Notes under the pieces: model-generated
Told to the model about the DNA's origin: nothing
The model's database searches: none
The model's input: only the letters and a program-made list of their open reading frames with translations
From: Dehalococcoidia bacterium
GTDB lineage: Bacteria; Chloroflexota; Dehalococcoidia; UBA2979
Direction: 5' to 3'
NCBI GenBank assembly: GCA_022451865.1
Contig: JAKUNM010000005.1
Location: 1 to 44,959, forward strand
Length of the DNA stretch: 44,959 nt
Made by a program: the position numbers and the translations under genes
Shown here: one piece after another, positions 26,148 through 35,227 of the stretch
How positions within the stretch are numbered: position 1 is the stretch's first letter
How the letters are laid out: each line of letters opens with the position of its first letter

Positions 26148-27067
26148 TCAGGATTAATTACTTTATAAGGATGCCAGCTTTCAGAAGTTTCATTTTTTTT
26201 CACTAATGCGATCAATTCTCCGTTAGGCCCGTAGCATCTTGCTTTGATACTATTCGTCTGTTTGGAAAGAATTTTTGTGTTAGTAAATACTATATTTTGC
26301 CCGTTATATATTCGATTGGCATCACTGGCTCCAATGATAATCGCTGGCCAATGTTCTAAAACTGTATCGATATTTTTAACTATTTCATCTGTAATACCAT
26401 TTTCTAACAGACTTTTTGCACGGTACAGATCGACTGAATTTTCTAATTTAAACATCCCAACTTGTGTACGTGATAATTTTTCTAAATGTGCCCCTGTACC
26501 TAATTTTTTGCCTAAATCATGTGCAAGTGAACGGATATAAAATCCTTTTTCACAAAATATTTCGATTTCTGCAGCTGGATATTGTGGATTATGTGTATCA
26601 AACTTCCTTAGTTTTAATTCTATGGCCCGCACCTTTCTGGGTTGAAGGTCTACTATCCCTCCTTTTCTAGCAATAGAATAAGCTCTCACTCCATTTTTTT
26701 TGATAGCACTATAAGCAGGTGGCACTTGAAAGGTTTCTCCAGAGAAATGTTTCAAATTTTCATTCACCGTAGAACGCGTTAGATTTGATGCATTTTTTTC
26801 AGCAGTTATTATTCCTGAAGAGTCATATGTGTCTGTCGTGATACCGAATCTAATTATACCTTGGTATCTTTTTGTAGAATCGACCAACAAAGGTAGTAAC
26901 CGAGTCGCCTGCCCGACTGCAATAGGCAACACCCCAGTCGCATCAGGATCGAGAGTTCCTGCATGTCCAACCTTTTTAACATTAGTCACCTTCCTAATTT
27001 CTCTGACGACATCAAAAGAAGTTAGATTCTCAGGTTTGTTGATATTGATAAATCCACGTAAATTCAT
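26144..27067 (-). CDS. truB: tRNA pseudouridine-55 synthase (TruB)
   Basis: It makes pseudouridine 55 in the T-loop of most tRNAs. Motifs are FININKPENLTSFDVV, KVGHAGTLDPDATGVLPIAVG (catalytic Asp in TLDPDATG), RYQGIIRFG, PPAYSAIKKNG and GFYIRSLAHDLG. At 307 aa it is full length, with a C-terminal PUA-like part. Its ATG overlaps the rbfA stop (ATGA), so translation is coupled. It closes the nusA-infB-rbfA-truB operon. Confidence 0.96.
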   Translation of the reverse strand: MNLRGFININKPENLTSFDVVREIRKVTNVKKVGHAGTLDPDATGVLPIAVGQATRLLPLLVDSTKRYQGIIRFGITTDTYDSSGIITAEKNASNLTRSTVNENLKHFSGETFQVPPAYSAIKKNGVRAYSIARKGGIVDLQPRKVRAIELKLRKFDTHNPQYPAAEIEIFCEKGFYIRSLAHDLGKKLGTGAHLEKLSRTQVGMFKLENSVDLYRAKSLLENGITDEIVKNIDTVLEHWPAIIIGASDANRIYNGQNIVFTNTKILSKQTNSIKARCYGPNGELIALVKKNETSESWHPYKVINPD

Positions 27068-27432
27068 AATTCTTTTTTTGGACTGATAGATGTATCAATA
27101 GATTTGAAGAGTGTACTTAACTGTTCAGCTTCTTCCATAGAACGATCTTCTATGAAATCTAGCTTAGGGATCCTACGTAGGTGTATTTCTTGTACTAGTT
27201 GGCGGTGTAGGTAAGGGGCACTGTGTTTAAGTGCATCCATTGCTTTAGTACTAATTATGTTATCACCCAATATACTTACATAAATCTTTGCATGACTAAA
27301 ATCTGGTGTAACATCAACACGAGTAATCGAAACCATTGAATTGACAATATCGGGATGTTTTAATTTTCTATCAATCTGCTCAGCAAGCACCTCCTGGATA
27401 AGGTCTGCAACTTTTTCCGTTCGCTTGCTCAT
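27064..27432 (-). CDS. rbfA: 30S ribosome-binding factor A (RbfA)
   Basis: This small KH-like protein is needed to mature the 5' end of 16S rRNA and for cold adaptation. The start RTEKVADLIQEVLAEQIDRKLKHPDI and the ITRVDVTPDFSHAKIYVSILGD strand are diagnostic. HLRRIPKLDFIEDRSMEEAEQL closes the domain. At 122 aa it is normal. It sits 11 nt after infB and overlaps truB by 4 nt, the usual bacterial order. Confidence 0.95.
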   Translation of the reverse strand: MSKRTEKVADLIQEVLAEQIDRKLKHPDIVNSMVSITRVDVTPDFSHAKIYVSILGDNIISTKAMDALKHSAPYLHRQLVQEIHLRRIPKLDFIEDRSMEEAEQLSTLFKSIDTSISPKKEL

Positions 27433-27443
27433 ATAAAATTCTA

Positions 27444-29249
27444 CTAACGGATTTGTTTAAGGTGATAGATTATAATTTCGTCACCTTCTTCGAATTCACT
27501 GAATCCATTTACTTGAATTCCACATTCTTGTCCAGTATTAACCTCACGAACATCATCTTCAAATCTCTTTAGACTTACGATGTCACCTTCGTGCACAATA
27601 TCACCATTACGCATTATTCTTGCTTTACTTGAACGTGTTATATTTCCATCTCTTACATAACTTCCTGCTATTGCGTTTCTTCTTCCCTTACGGAATACTT
27701 GACGCACTTCTACAGATGCATCTTGCTCTTCTTCAAAAATTGGATCTAGTAGGCCTTTAACAGCTTGATTAATATCCTGAACGATGTCATATATAATAGT
27801 GTATTCTCGGATCTCAACTTTTTCTTGCTCGGCTAACAAACGGGCTCCATTTTCTATCTGTACATTGAAGCCAATAATGATGCCTTGTGATGCAACAGCA
27901 AGCTGGACATCTGATTCATTTACTGATCCAACGGATGCATGGATGACTCGTGGATTTACATTTTCCTCATTAAGATCTTCAAGTGTTTGGACAAGTGGCT
28001 CTAATGAACCATGCACATCGACCTTCAGTATAATGTGCATATTTTCTATATTTCCTTGATGGATTTCTCCGAATAAGGAATCGAGTGTTACAGTTTCTCT
28101 ACCAGTATTGCCTGCTTCAAAATCTCTCTGACGATCTGTTGCTTCACGTTTTGCTAACTTTTCACTTTCTCTGATTTCGAAACGTTCTCCTGCAAGAGGT
28201 ACAGAGTTTAAGCCAGTGATTTCAACAGGTGTAGATGGCCCAGCAGTTTCTATTCTATTGCCAGAATAATCCGACATTGCACGGATGCGACCACTAGACA
28301 AACCACTAATAATTGCATCTCCTTGATGTAATGTACCTGCTTGTACTAAGACTGTCGCTACAGGACCTTTATGACGATTATTTGATGCTTCTAGGATTAC
28401 TCCTATGGCTGATCGATTAGGATCCGCTTTTGGTTCATCCAAATCAGAGACTAACAATACATTTTCAAGCAATTCCTCTATCCCTGTCCCATCTAATGCA
28501 GAAATTTCGACAACAACTTGCTCTCCTCCAAATTCCTCCGGGACCAAACCTACTTCAGGTAATTGAGCTTTTGTTCTTGCTACATCTGCATTTTCAGTAT
28601 CCACTTTATTAATAGCTATGACCATAGGTACTGCTGCAGCTTTTACATGATCAATAGCCTCACGTGTTTGTGGCATTAAACCGTCATCAGCAGCGATAAC
28701 AATGATTGCAACATCAGTGATCTGTGCACCTCGAGCGCGCATTTCAGTAAATGCTTCATGTCCAGGAGTGTCGATAAATGTAATAATACGACCATCGGAA
28801 TTTTGAGTCTGATATGCCGCAATATGTTGCGTTATACCACCTGCCTCTGCATCAACAATATTTGTACGTCGGATTTGATCTAATAAAGTGGTTTTTCCAT
28901 GGTCGACATGTCCAAGGACTGTCACTACAGGTGGACGAGCAGGGGAATTTAGGTTGCTTTGGTCAATTATTCTCAAGGATGTACTTTTAGCGTTGACTTG
29001 TTCTGTGGAAGATGATTCTGAATAATTTAGCTCTTCTGTTTCTTCTTCTAATTCAAATCCAAGATCTGTTGCAACTATCGCTGCAGTATCAAAATCAATG
29101 ACCTGATTGACATTCGCCATGACACCATTTTTCATGAGCTCTTTGATGATATCTATGGCAGAAATATTAAGGATTTCTGCAAGTTCACCAACTGCTAATG
29201 CTGTCGGAATGCGAACAGTTGAGTTCTCCGTAGGGGTCTCCTGAGCCAT
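27444..29249 (-). CDS. infB: Translation initiation factor IF-2, short form
   Basis: This GTPase places initiator tRNA on the 30S subunit and promotes 50S joining. A single IF2_N-like region (residues ~10-75: [25 protein letters not shown]) precedes the G domain, with [13 protein letters not shown] (G1), [10 protein letters not shown] (G2), DTPGHEAF (G3), NKVD (G4) and SALDGTG (G5). Domains II-IV follow, ending [15 protein letters not shown]. At 601 aa it lacks the long N-terminal extension of enterobacterial IF-2 (~890 aa). AAGGA lies 8 nt before the ATG. Confidence 0.97.
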   Translation of the reverse strand: MAQETPTENSTVRIPTALAVGELAEILNISAIDIIKELMKNGVMANVNQVIDFDTAAIVATDLGFELEEETEELNYSESSSTEQVNAKSTSLRIIDQSNLNSPARPPVVTVLGHVDHGKTTLLDQIRRTNIVDAEAGGITQHIAAYQTQNSDGRIITFIDTPGHEAFTEMRARGAQITDVAIIVIAADDGLMPQTREAIDHVKAAAVPMVIAINKVDTENADVARTKAQLPEVGLVPEEFGGEQVVVEISALDGTGIEELLENVLLVSDLDEPKADPNRSAIGVILEASNNRHKGPVATVLVQAGTLHQGDAIISGLSSGRIRAMSDYSGNRIETAGPSTPVEITGLNSVPLAGERFEIRESEKLAKREATDRQRDFEAGNTGRETVTLDSLFGEIHQGNIENMHIILKVDVHGSLEPLVQTLEDLNEENVNPRVIHASVGSVNESDVQLAVASQGIIIGFNVQIENGARLLAEQEKVEIREYTIIYDIVQDINQAVKGLLDPIFEEEQDASVEVRQVFRKGRRNAIAGSYVRDGNITRSSKARIMRNGDIVHEGDIVSLKRFEDDVREVNTGQECGIQVNGFSEFEEGDEIIIYHLKQIR

Positions 29250-29287
29250 ATAGGTGATCCTTTACACAATACTTAACAACTGTATTT

Positions 29288-30904
29288 CTAATCATCGTAT
29301 TCATCATCAAAATCATCGTAGTTGTCACCTTCATAAGTTTCACCATGAAGTGCAGCTTCGATTTCATCTTCATCCAAATCATAATCCTGACGTCCACGTC
29401 TGCGTGAAGATCGAGAATCAGTACCAGCTCGACGGCGATTTTTCCCTCGGCGATTTCGTTCACGATCTTCTTCTTGCAATCTTAATTCACGGATTTCATC
29501 TGCAAAGCGAAGCACACGGGGTTCTTCTTGGTCAGATGGAGGAGCTATTTCTTCTACTGTTGTTGTATCTGAAGGAATGTCTGTCGGTAGTGTCTCAGTC
29601 TCCAATAATCCCTCTAAAACCTCTTGTTCAGGTGTAAGTCGTACTTCTGGAGTTTGTTGAACTGTCACACTATCATTGGATGTAATCGCCTCAATCTGTT
29701 CTCCAGGTAAGCCAGGTCTACCATAAGCAGCTTGTGAAGGTGTAACTTCATCTGAAATGGAAGTTTCAAAAATTGGCTCTTTCTGATCAAGTTCGGAAGT
29801 AAATACAGCCTCCATATTTGGTTCAGGGGGTGGGTGTAAATCCTTCCCTGATTCAATCATAGATCCTTCTCCACAAATATCGAGTCTCAAACCAGTGAGC
29901 TTTGCTGCAAGACGAGCGTTTTGACCTTCTTTTCCTATCGCTAAACTTAACTGTCGATCAGGTACAGCGATATATGCAGTATTAGTCTGGTTTTCTATAT
30001 TTATTGAAACAACTTCAGCTGGGCTAAGTGCATTGGCTGTAAAAGCAAGTTCATTCGGATCCCATCGAATGATATCGATTCGTTCAGCGTTAAGTTCATT
30101 AACTATATTTTGTATACGTGCCCCACGAACTCCAACAATAGCACCAATTGGATCTATCCCGTGCTGCTTCGATGCCACTGCAACTTTACTACGAAATCCT
30201 GGATCACGCGCAATATTAATAATCTGAATTGAGCCTCTAGAAATTTCTGGCACTTCTAGTTCTAATAATTTTCCAAGAAGATCAGGTGTTGCACGTGAGA
30301 CTAATACTTGTGGTCCTCTGGTCGCACGGTAGACTTCTTTAATATAAACCCTAATTCTTTGTCCCACTCGATAATGTTCAGAGCGTATTTGTTCCGAATA
30401 AGGTAATACTGCTTCTGTTTGTCCTAAATCGAGAACTACTTGTTGTCTACCTCTCTCAACTCGTAAAACAGTTCCAGAAATTAGTTCGCCTTCTTTTCCA
30501 GAAAAATCTTGAAAAACAGAGTCTCTTTCTGCATCACGTAATCTTTGTAATACTACCTGTTTGGCTGTTTGTGCAGCGATACGGCCAGTGTCTCCAGTGA
30601 TTTCTATAGGTTTGCGAACAACACTACCGATTTCAAGCTCACCGAATCCTAGTTCTTTAGCACGTTCGGGCGAGAGCTCTATTTCGTCATCTTCTATTTC
30701 ATCATCATCCAATATTGCCCATGTTTGCCAAGCAGAGATATCGCCTGTTATTCGATCAATTTTAGTTTCAATACTTGCATATTGGAGATCATCTTTGCGA
30801 AATGAAGATGCCAATGCTGCTTCGACTGCAACAAATACAGTATCAGAATTTAAATTCTTCTCAGCGGATAGCTGTGTAATGGCTGCAACAAATTCATTTT
30901 TCAT
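29288..30904 (-). CDS. nusA: Transcription termination/antitermination factor NusA with a long charged tail
   Basis: It binds RNA polymerase and RNA and modulates pausing, termination and antitermination. The N-terminal domain (1-~130) is followed by S1 (~138-205, GTVLRVERGRQQVVLDLG) and two KH domains (VGVRGARIQNIVNEL near 257, IGKEGQNARLAAKLTG near 323). The core ends near residue 346. A tail of about 190 residues follows: Pro/Glu/Thr-rich, then a strongly basic patch (RRGKNRRRAG, SRRRGRQ), then a very acidic end (EGDNYDDFDDEYDD). No ribosome site is seen before the ATG. rimP, the usual gene before nusA, is absent, and proS lies upstream instead. Confidence 0.95.
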   Translation of the reverse strand: MKNEFVAAITQLSAEKNLNSDTVFVAVEAALASSFRKDDLQYASIETKIDRITGDISAWQTWAILDDDEIEDDEIELSPERAKELGFGELEIGSVVRKPIEITGDTGRIAAQTAKQVVLQRLRDAERDSVFQDFSGKEGELISGTVLRVERGRQQVVLDLGQTEAVLPYSEQIRSEHYRVGQRIRVYIKEVYRATRGPQVLVSRATPDLLGKLLELEVPEISRGSIQIINIARDPGFRSKVAVASKQHGIDPIGAIVGVRGARIQNIVNELNAERIDIIRWDPNELAFTANALSPAEVVSINIENQTNTAYIAVPDRQLSLAIGKEGQNARLAAKLTGLRLDICGEGSMIESGKDLHPPPEPNMEAVFTSELDQKEPIFETSISDEVTPSQAAYGRPGLPGEQIEAITSNDSVTVQQTPEVRLTPEQEVLEGLLETETLPTDIPSDTTTVEEIAPPSDQEEPRVLRFADEIRELRLQEEDRERNRRGKNRRRAGTDSRSSRRRGRQDYDLDEDEIEAALHGETYEGDNYDDFDDEYDD

Positions 30905-30943
30905 AGATATTCAACAATCTGACTTAATATTTACATAAAAACA

Positions 30944-30970
30944 CAAAAAAGCGCGGGTCAAGTCCACGCT
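30944..30970 (-). terminator. Intrinsic terminator hairpin between proS and nusA, possibly an attenuator
   Basis: On the minus strand AGCGTGG (30970-30964) pairs with CCGCGCT (30956-30950), a 7-bp stem with one G-U pair and a 7-nt loop, followed by six T. It can end the proS transcript. A possible promoter just upstream (30995-31024) would start RNA about 18 nt before the stem, so the hairpin may also attenuate nusA. CGGGT (30983-30979) can pair with ACCCG (30958-30954), which includes part of the terminator's 3' arm, so the two folds exclude each other. Confidence 0.65.
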
Positions 30971-30994
30971 TTAACTAAACCCGTGTGCTCATAA

Positions 30995-31024
30995 ACTATA
31001 TCACTTTGTCTGCATGACCCTCAA
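30995..31024 (-). promoter_or_regulatory. Candidate promoter for nusA-infB-rbfA-truB
   Basis: On the minus strand TTGAGG (31024-31019) and TATAGT (31000-30995) are 18 nt apart, close to sigma-70 consensus. The start would fall near 30988, giving a leader of about 84 nt that contains the terminator-like hairpin. A second -35-like TTGACC lies inside that hairpin and could drive a shorter transcript. Confidence 0.45.
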
Positions 31025-31042
31025 ACGATTTGTATGATCAAT

Positions 31043-32773
31043 CTATTCCGAAAGTTGTTGTAAAACTTCAATAATATTTTCTTTGTCTATTTTTTCTGAT
31101 GTTTCAGCATTTCTCAATTTTAGTTCTACAACATTCTCAGCATTATTTCTACTAGAGACAGTGATTCGTATGGGTATCCCTATGAGGTCTGCATCTTTGA
31201 ATTTTACTCCAGGATTTTCATCTCGATCATCAAATAAAACGGTTAATCCTTCGACTTGAATGTCTTCGTATAATTTTGTCGCCTCTTCAGATACTTCTGA
31301 GTCTTGCTCAAAGTTGAGAGCAGTAAGATGGATATCATAGGGCGATAATTCTCGTGGCCAAATAATACCATCTTGGTCATGGTGTGCTTCGACAGCAGCG
31401 GAAAGAATTCTATCAATTCCTATGCCATAGCATCCCATGATAGGTGTTAATTGCTCCCCAAATTGATCTAGTACAGTAGTTTCAAAAGCTGAAGTATATG
31501 TCTTGCCAAGCCTAAATACATGTCCCATTTCAATGCCACGTGAAATTTTTAAGTTACCTGCTTTATTTCCAGTACATTTGGCACATATATGTCCTTCATC
31601 TGCTATTGCGATATCAGCTATGTCAGTAGCAACCCAATCTCTTAAATAATTTGTATTAGTAAAGTGATAATCGACTTCATTGGCTCCAGCTACTAAATTA
31701 ACTGTTTCAGTAATCGAAATATCAGCAATAACTCTAATTTCTGAATTTATCTCTATTGGTGAAGCGTAACCGGAGATAATATTATATTTGGAAAGCTCCT
31801 CGTCAGTCATGGGAGTTATTCCTCTCGCATCAACAAGGTTCATTAATTTCACTTCATTTATTTCTAAATCTCCTCGAATAACTGCAAATATCGGGAAGGA
31901 TGCACCACCGGTACGCGGCATAGCCATATATAGTACTGATTTAGCAGTGTCGTTCTTATCAATGTTCAAGAAACTTGCAAGTTGATCTATAGTTGTTATT
32001 TCAGGAGTATTTATTTTTTCGATGTTAAGTGTTTGCGCAGCTGTCTTCTTTGGGCGAATAAATTCAGCCTTTTCTTGATTTGCCGCATAGTCACATTGGT
32101 CGCAGATTAATACTGTGTCTTCGCCACTGTCTGTTAGAAATATAAATTCTTGTGAACCTTTTCCACCTATTGCACCTGAATCAGCTTCAACAGAAACTAT
32201 AGGGATTTGGCATGTATTGAATATTTGATAATAAGCATCAACCATCAAACTATAAGATACATCGAGACCTTTTTCATCCAGATCAAAGGAATACGCATCT
32301 TTCATAGTGAATTCTCGGACTCTGACTAACCCACCTCTAGGGCGAGTCTCATCACGAAGTTTTGTTTGTATTTGATATAAGGTTCTAGGTAAATCGCGGT
32401 ATGAATTTGCGAATTTAGAGAATAATGTAGTAATTACTTCTTCATGTGTAGGGCCAAGCACCATTGTTCGCCCACGTTTATCTTCCAACTTAAATAAAAC
32501 ATCTTGCATTGTAAAAAGTCGCTCAGATGTTTCCCAAATAGCTGATGGTTGAATGGTAGGGAGGAGTACCTCTATACCATCAGCGGTATTCATTTCTTTA
32601 CGGATAATACTTTCAATATTTTTCTTTACCCTCAATCCCAAAGGTAAGTACGAGTAGACACCTGCACTTAGTTGATCTATGAACCCACCTCTCACCAATA
32701 ATTGATGAGAGATTGTTTCCGCATCAGCAGGTGCTTGACGGAGAGTACGACCAAATTGTTTAGACATTCTCAT
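31043..32773 (-). CDS. proS: Prolyl-tRNA synthetase (ProS), bacterial type with editing insert
   Basis: This class II synthetase charges tRNA-Pro. Motif 1 lies around PLGLRVKKNIESIIRKEM. Motif 2 is in TKLRDETRPRGGLVRVREFTMKDAYSF, GPTHEEVIT is typical of ProRS, and motif 3 is in MGCYGIGIDRIL. The insertion (editing) domain lies between residues ~225 and ~375, so mischarged Ala-tRNA-Pro could be cleared in cis. I place the start at the ATG at 32773, where the protein (MRMSKQFGRTL) aligns with the E. coli N-terminus; a TTG 12 codons upstream is also in frame. No good ribosome site precedes either. It is the last gene of the rpsB-to-proS run. Confidence 0.95.
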   Translation of the reverse strand: MRMSKQFGRTLRQAPADAETISHQLLVRGGFIDQLSAGVYSYLPLGLRVKKNIESIIRKEMNTADGIEVLLPTIQPSAIWETSERLFTMQDVLFKLEDKRGRTMVLGPTHEEVITTLFSKFANSYRDLPRTLYQIQTKLRDETRPRGGLVRVREFTMKDAYSFDLDEKGLDVSYSLMVDAYYQIFNTCQIPIVSVEADSGAIGGKGSQEFIFLTDSGEDTVLICDQCDYAANQEKAEFIRPKKTAAQTLNIEKINTPEITTIDQLASFLNIDKNDTAKSVLYMAMPRTGGASFPIFAVIRGDLEINEVKLMNLVDARGITPMTDEELSKYNIISGYASPIEINSEIRVIADISITETVNLVAGANEVDYHFTNTNYLRDWVATDIADIAIADEGHICAKCTGNKAGNLKISRGIEMGHVFRLGKTYTSAFETTVLDQFGEQLTPIMGCYGIGIDRILSAAVEAHHDQDGIIWPRELSPYDIHLTALNFEQDSEVSEEATKLYEDIQVEGLTVLFDDRDENPGVKFKDADLIGIPIRITVSSRNNAENVVELKLRNAETSEKIDKENIIEVLQQLSE

Positions 32774-32818
32774 GGCGCTGAGGATAAAAGTGTCTTGAGT
32801 GTTGAGCAACGAAGTTGT

Positions 32819-33973
32819 TTAAATTTGTTTAACAGGTTCAATCTCATTTATCATTTCATCGAGTATTTTTTTTGTCTCACTTAGTACAGTATCATAGCCA
32901 AAATGCCCGATAAGTTCCTCCCCTCGTTTGAGATTCACGCCTAAAGGACCACACCACATTCCAATATCTGCATCATCTGTTTCACCAGGTCCATTAACTC
33001 TACATCCCATTACTGCAATAGTGAGATCGTGATCCTTGGCATATTCAGACATTACTTTAACTTGCTGGGCAAGTTCTATAAATTTTTCATTTTCTACTCT
33101 AGAGCATGAAGGGCAGCTAATAATATTTAGACCTTGTCCAAAGTTGCTAGGGACGGATCTGAACCTGCCATTATAAATGTCATTAAGAATTTCTCTCGCC
33201 ACGGTAACTTCTTGCCCTTTTTCATCAAAAGGCAGAGTAAGAGAAACTCGAATGGTATCACCAATTCCTTCTGAAATAAGCTGTTCAAAAGCTACACGAG
33301 TCTTAATAATGCCTTCAGGTGGCATTCCTGCCTCTGTAACTCCAAGATGCAACGGAATATCGGGACGGATAGAGGCAAAACGACGATTTCCATCTAGGAC
33401 TTTTTGCCAATCTGAATCTTTTAGAGAGACTACGTACTTATCAAAACCTAGGTCATCCAAAAACTGTGCGTGTTGTAAAGCACTTTCTACCATTGCACCT
33501 ACATCATCTTTACCGAATTTTTGCTTAAGAATTGGATCAACTGAACCACAATTTACCCCTATTCTTAATGCGATATTATTTTCAAATGCGGTATTAGCAA
33601 TAAATTTTACTTTTTCTGAAATATCTTTCTCTTTCTCATGATGATGAAGATGCCCAGGGTTATATCTAACTTTTTCAACTAAAGGAGCAACATCAGAGAT
33701 AAGGCGATAATTTTCTTGTAAATCTACCGATAAATTAATACTTAGATCTTCAGTATGATTTCTTATTATTGCTAACGCTTTTACATCAGCCTTCGAATCT
33801 ATAGCGATCCTAATTAAGTCAGCACCAGCATCATGAATTAAGTTTAATTGCCTGACTGTAGCTTCTATGTCCTGAGTGCGTGTAGCAGCCATGGATTGAA
33901 CAGCAATTGGAGATTTTCCTCCAATTTTAATATTTCCAACAGGAACTTTGCGTGTGAGGTTCCTTTGTTTCAT
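32819..33973 (-). CDS. ispG: 4-hydroxy-3-methylbut-2-enyl diphosphate synthase (IspG/GcpE)
   Basis: This iron-sulfur enzyme carries out the sixth step of the MEP isoprenoid pathway, turning cyclic MEcPP into HMBPP. The TIM barrel starts with [19 protein letters not shown]. The C-terminal domain carries CPSCSR and GCRVNGPGE, supplying three Cys ligands and one Glu for the 4Fe-4S cluster. At 384 aa it is normal. The ATG at 33973 has AAGGGA five bases upstream. It ends before proS, with 45 nt between the genes, in a dxr-rseP-ispG-proS order that many bacteria share. Confidence 0.95.
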   Translation of the reverse strand: MKQRNLTRKVPVGNIKIGGKSPIAVQSMAATRTQDIEATVRQLNLIHDAGADLIRIAIDSKADVKALAIIRNHTEDLSINLSVDLQENYRLISDVAPLVEKVRYNPGHLHHHEKEKDISEKVKFIANTAFENNIALRIGVNCGSVDPILKQKFGKDDVGAMVESALQHAQFLDDLGFDKYVVSLKDSDWQKVLDGNRRFASIRPDIPLHLGVTEAGMPPEGIIKTRVAFEQLISEGIGDTIRVSLTLPFDEKGQEVTVAREILNDIYNGRFRSVPSNFGQGLNIISCPSCSRVENEKFIELAQQVKVMSEYAKDHDLTIAVMGCRVNGPGETDDADIGMWCGPLGVNLKRGEELIGHFGYDTVLSETKKILDEMINEIEPVKQI

Positions 33974-34004
33974 CAATTCCCTTCCACTTAGTGTGGATTG
34001 ATTT

Positions 34005-34034
34005 ACTAGTATTGCTAGTCTCGATTAAATTATA
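34005..34034 (-). promoter_or_regulatory. Candidate internal promoter and small hairpin upstream of ispG
   Basis: In the 83-bp gap between rseP and ispG the minus strand has a perfect TATAAT (34034-34029) without a convincing -35 box. Just downstream, ACTAG (34019-34015) and CTAGT (34009-34005) form a 5-bp stem with a 5-nt loop, near the expected transcript start and ahead of the AAGGGA ribosome site of ispG. This may give ispG-proS their own promoter. Confidence 0.35.
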
Positions 34035-34056
34035 GTACGTAATGGATAAAAAACGA

Positions 34057-35223
34057 TTACCGTATCAAAGATTCTCCAGATGTAATTCTTGCTATATCAA
34101 AAAAAGTGATAATTATGGCAAGTATTATAAAGGCAAAAAAACCAATCATGTGAACAATAGCTTCCTTTTGAGGGTTGATCCTTTTACCTCGACGGATAAC
34201 TTCGAGCAGCAGAAAAAATATGCGGCCACCATCTAGCATAGGTAAGGGTAATAAATTAATTATTGCTAAATTTATCGACAACAATGCAGTAATTTCAAGT
34301 AAAGGTGATACGGCTGCGCTAGGTGTCTCTTGGATTCCGACTATTTCACCTACTGTTTGACCAATTCCAACAGGGCCAGCAAATTGAGGGCTGCCTGATT
34401 GTCCACCCCATGAAGCAATTTCATTGCGAACGAGAATAAGTGTATCCCAAGTTCGTTGGATACCCATTGGGATTGATTCCCAAGGCGGCAGTGATTCCCT
34501 TTCAGTGAAGGGTCTACCATCAGGTGCGACGACAGAATATCCGATACTTATTCCTGTCGGTCCTTGTCCTTCAGGTGGACTCCATCGTGCATAGACAGGG
34601 ATATTGATTAAGTTGCCATCTCTACGAACAGTAACATTTACAGTTTCTCCTACCTTCAGGCGTATGAGACGACTTGCTTCAGGTAAGTTTTTTGCATCAC
34701 GACCATCAATTGAAAAAATTTGATCATTTACTTTGATTCCTGCTATTGCTGCAGGTCCTTCAGGTATTACGTTGGTTACCATTGCCCTTCCAACAGGAAC
34801 TTCATGGGGCCAAGTAAATGCTAATGCGAACAGAAAAACAGGCAGTAGAAAATTTACTGCTATACCTGAAAAAAGTACTATAAAGCGTTGCCATTTTGGT
34901 TTTGCCGCTAAAGATCTAGGATGATCAGGGTTTTCTTCTCCTTCAAGTTTTACGAATCCTCCAAGCGGTATGGCATTGAGTGTATATTCTGTCTCACCTC
35001 TTTTTATAGAGGCTATCCTGGGAGGAAACCCTAATCCAAATTCATGCACATATATACCAAAAAATTTTGCTGAGAAAAAATGGCCTGCTTCATGTGCCAT
35101 TACGAGCGCAATAATAATAAGTAAAAAAAGGATGGCTGAATTAAAAGCACTTCTTAAAAAAATCAAACCAGCACAGATAAGTAGCACAATAATTATGGGA
35201 GTAATCTTTTTTTGTATTGTCAT
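34057..35223 (-). CDS. rseP: Site-2 protease family zinc metalloprotease (RseP)
   Basis: This intramembrane zinc protease cuts transmembrane substrates such as anti-sigma factors and leftover signal peptides. VMAHEAGHFFSAKFFG supplies HExxH, and PLPMLDGGRIFF supplies the third ligand (LDG). A single PDZ domain lies between (~VTNVIPEGPAAIAGIKVNDQIFSIDG). Hydrophobic segments at both ends match the family. At ~388 aa it is normal for a one-PDZ form. The ATG at 35223 begins 4 nt after the dxr stop; an in-frame ATG at 35244 would overlap dxr by 17 nt and add seven residues. Neither has a strong ribosome site. Confidence 0.94.
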   Translation of the reverse strand: MTIQKKITPIIIVLLICAGLIFLRSAFNSAILFLLIIIALVMAHEAGHFFSAKFFGIYVHEFGLGFPPRIASIKRGETEYTLNAIPLGGFVKLEGEENPDHPRSLAAKPKWQRFIVLFSGIAVNFLLPVFLFALAFTWPHEVPVGRAMVTNVIPEGPAAIAGIKVNDQIFSIDGRDAKNLPEASRLIRLKVGETVNVTVRRDGNLINIPVYARWSPPEGQGPTGISIGYSVVAPDGRPFTERESLPPWESIPMGIQRTWDTLILVRNEIASWGGQSGSPQFAGPVGIGQTVGEIVGIQETPSAAVSPLLEITALLSINLAIINLLPLPMLDGGRIFFLLLEVIRRGKRINPQKEAIVHMIGFFAFIILAIIITFFDIARITSGESLIR

Positions 35224-35227
35224 TGCA

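Noticed and set aside
29254-29637. Plus-strand His/Leu-rich open frame opposite nusA
   Set aside because: It mirrors the Asp/Glu-rich nusA tail (complement of GAT/GAA codons) and has no independent support.
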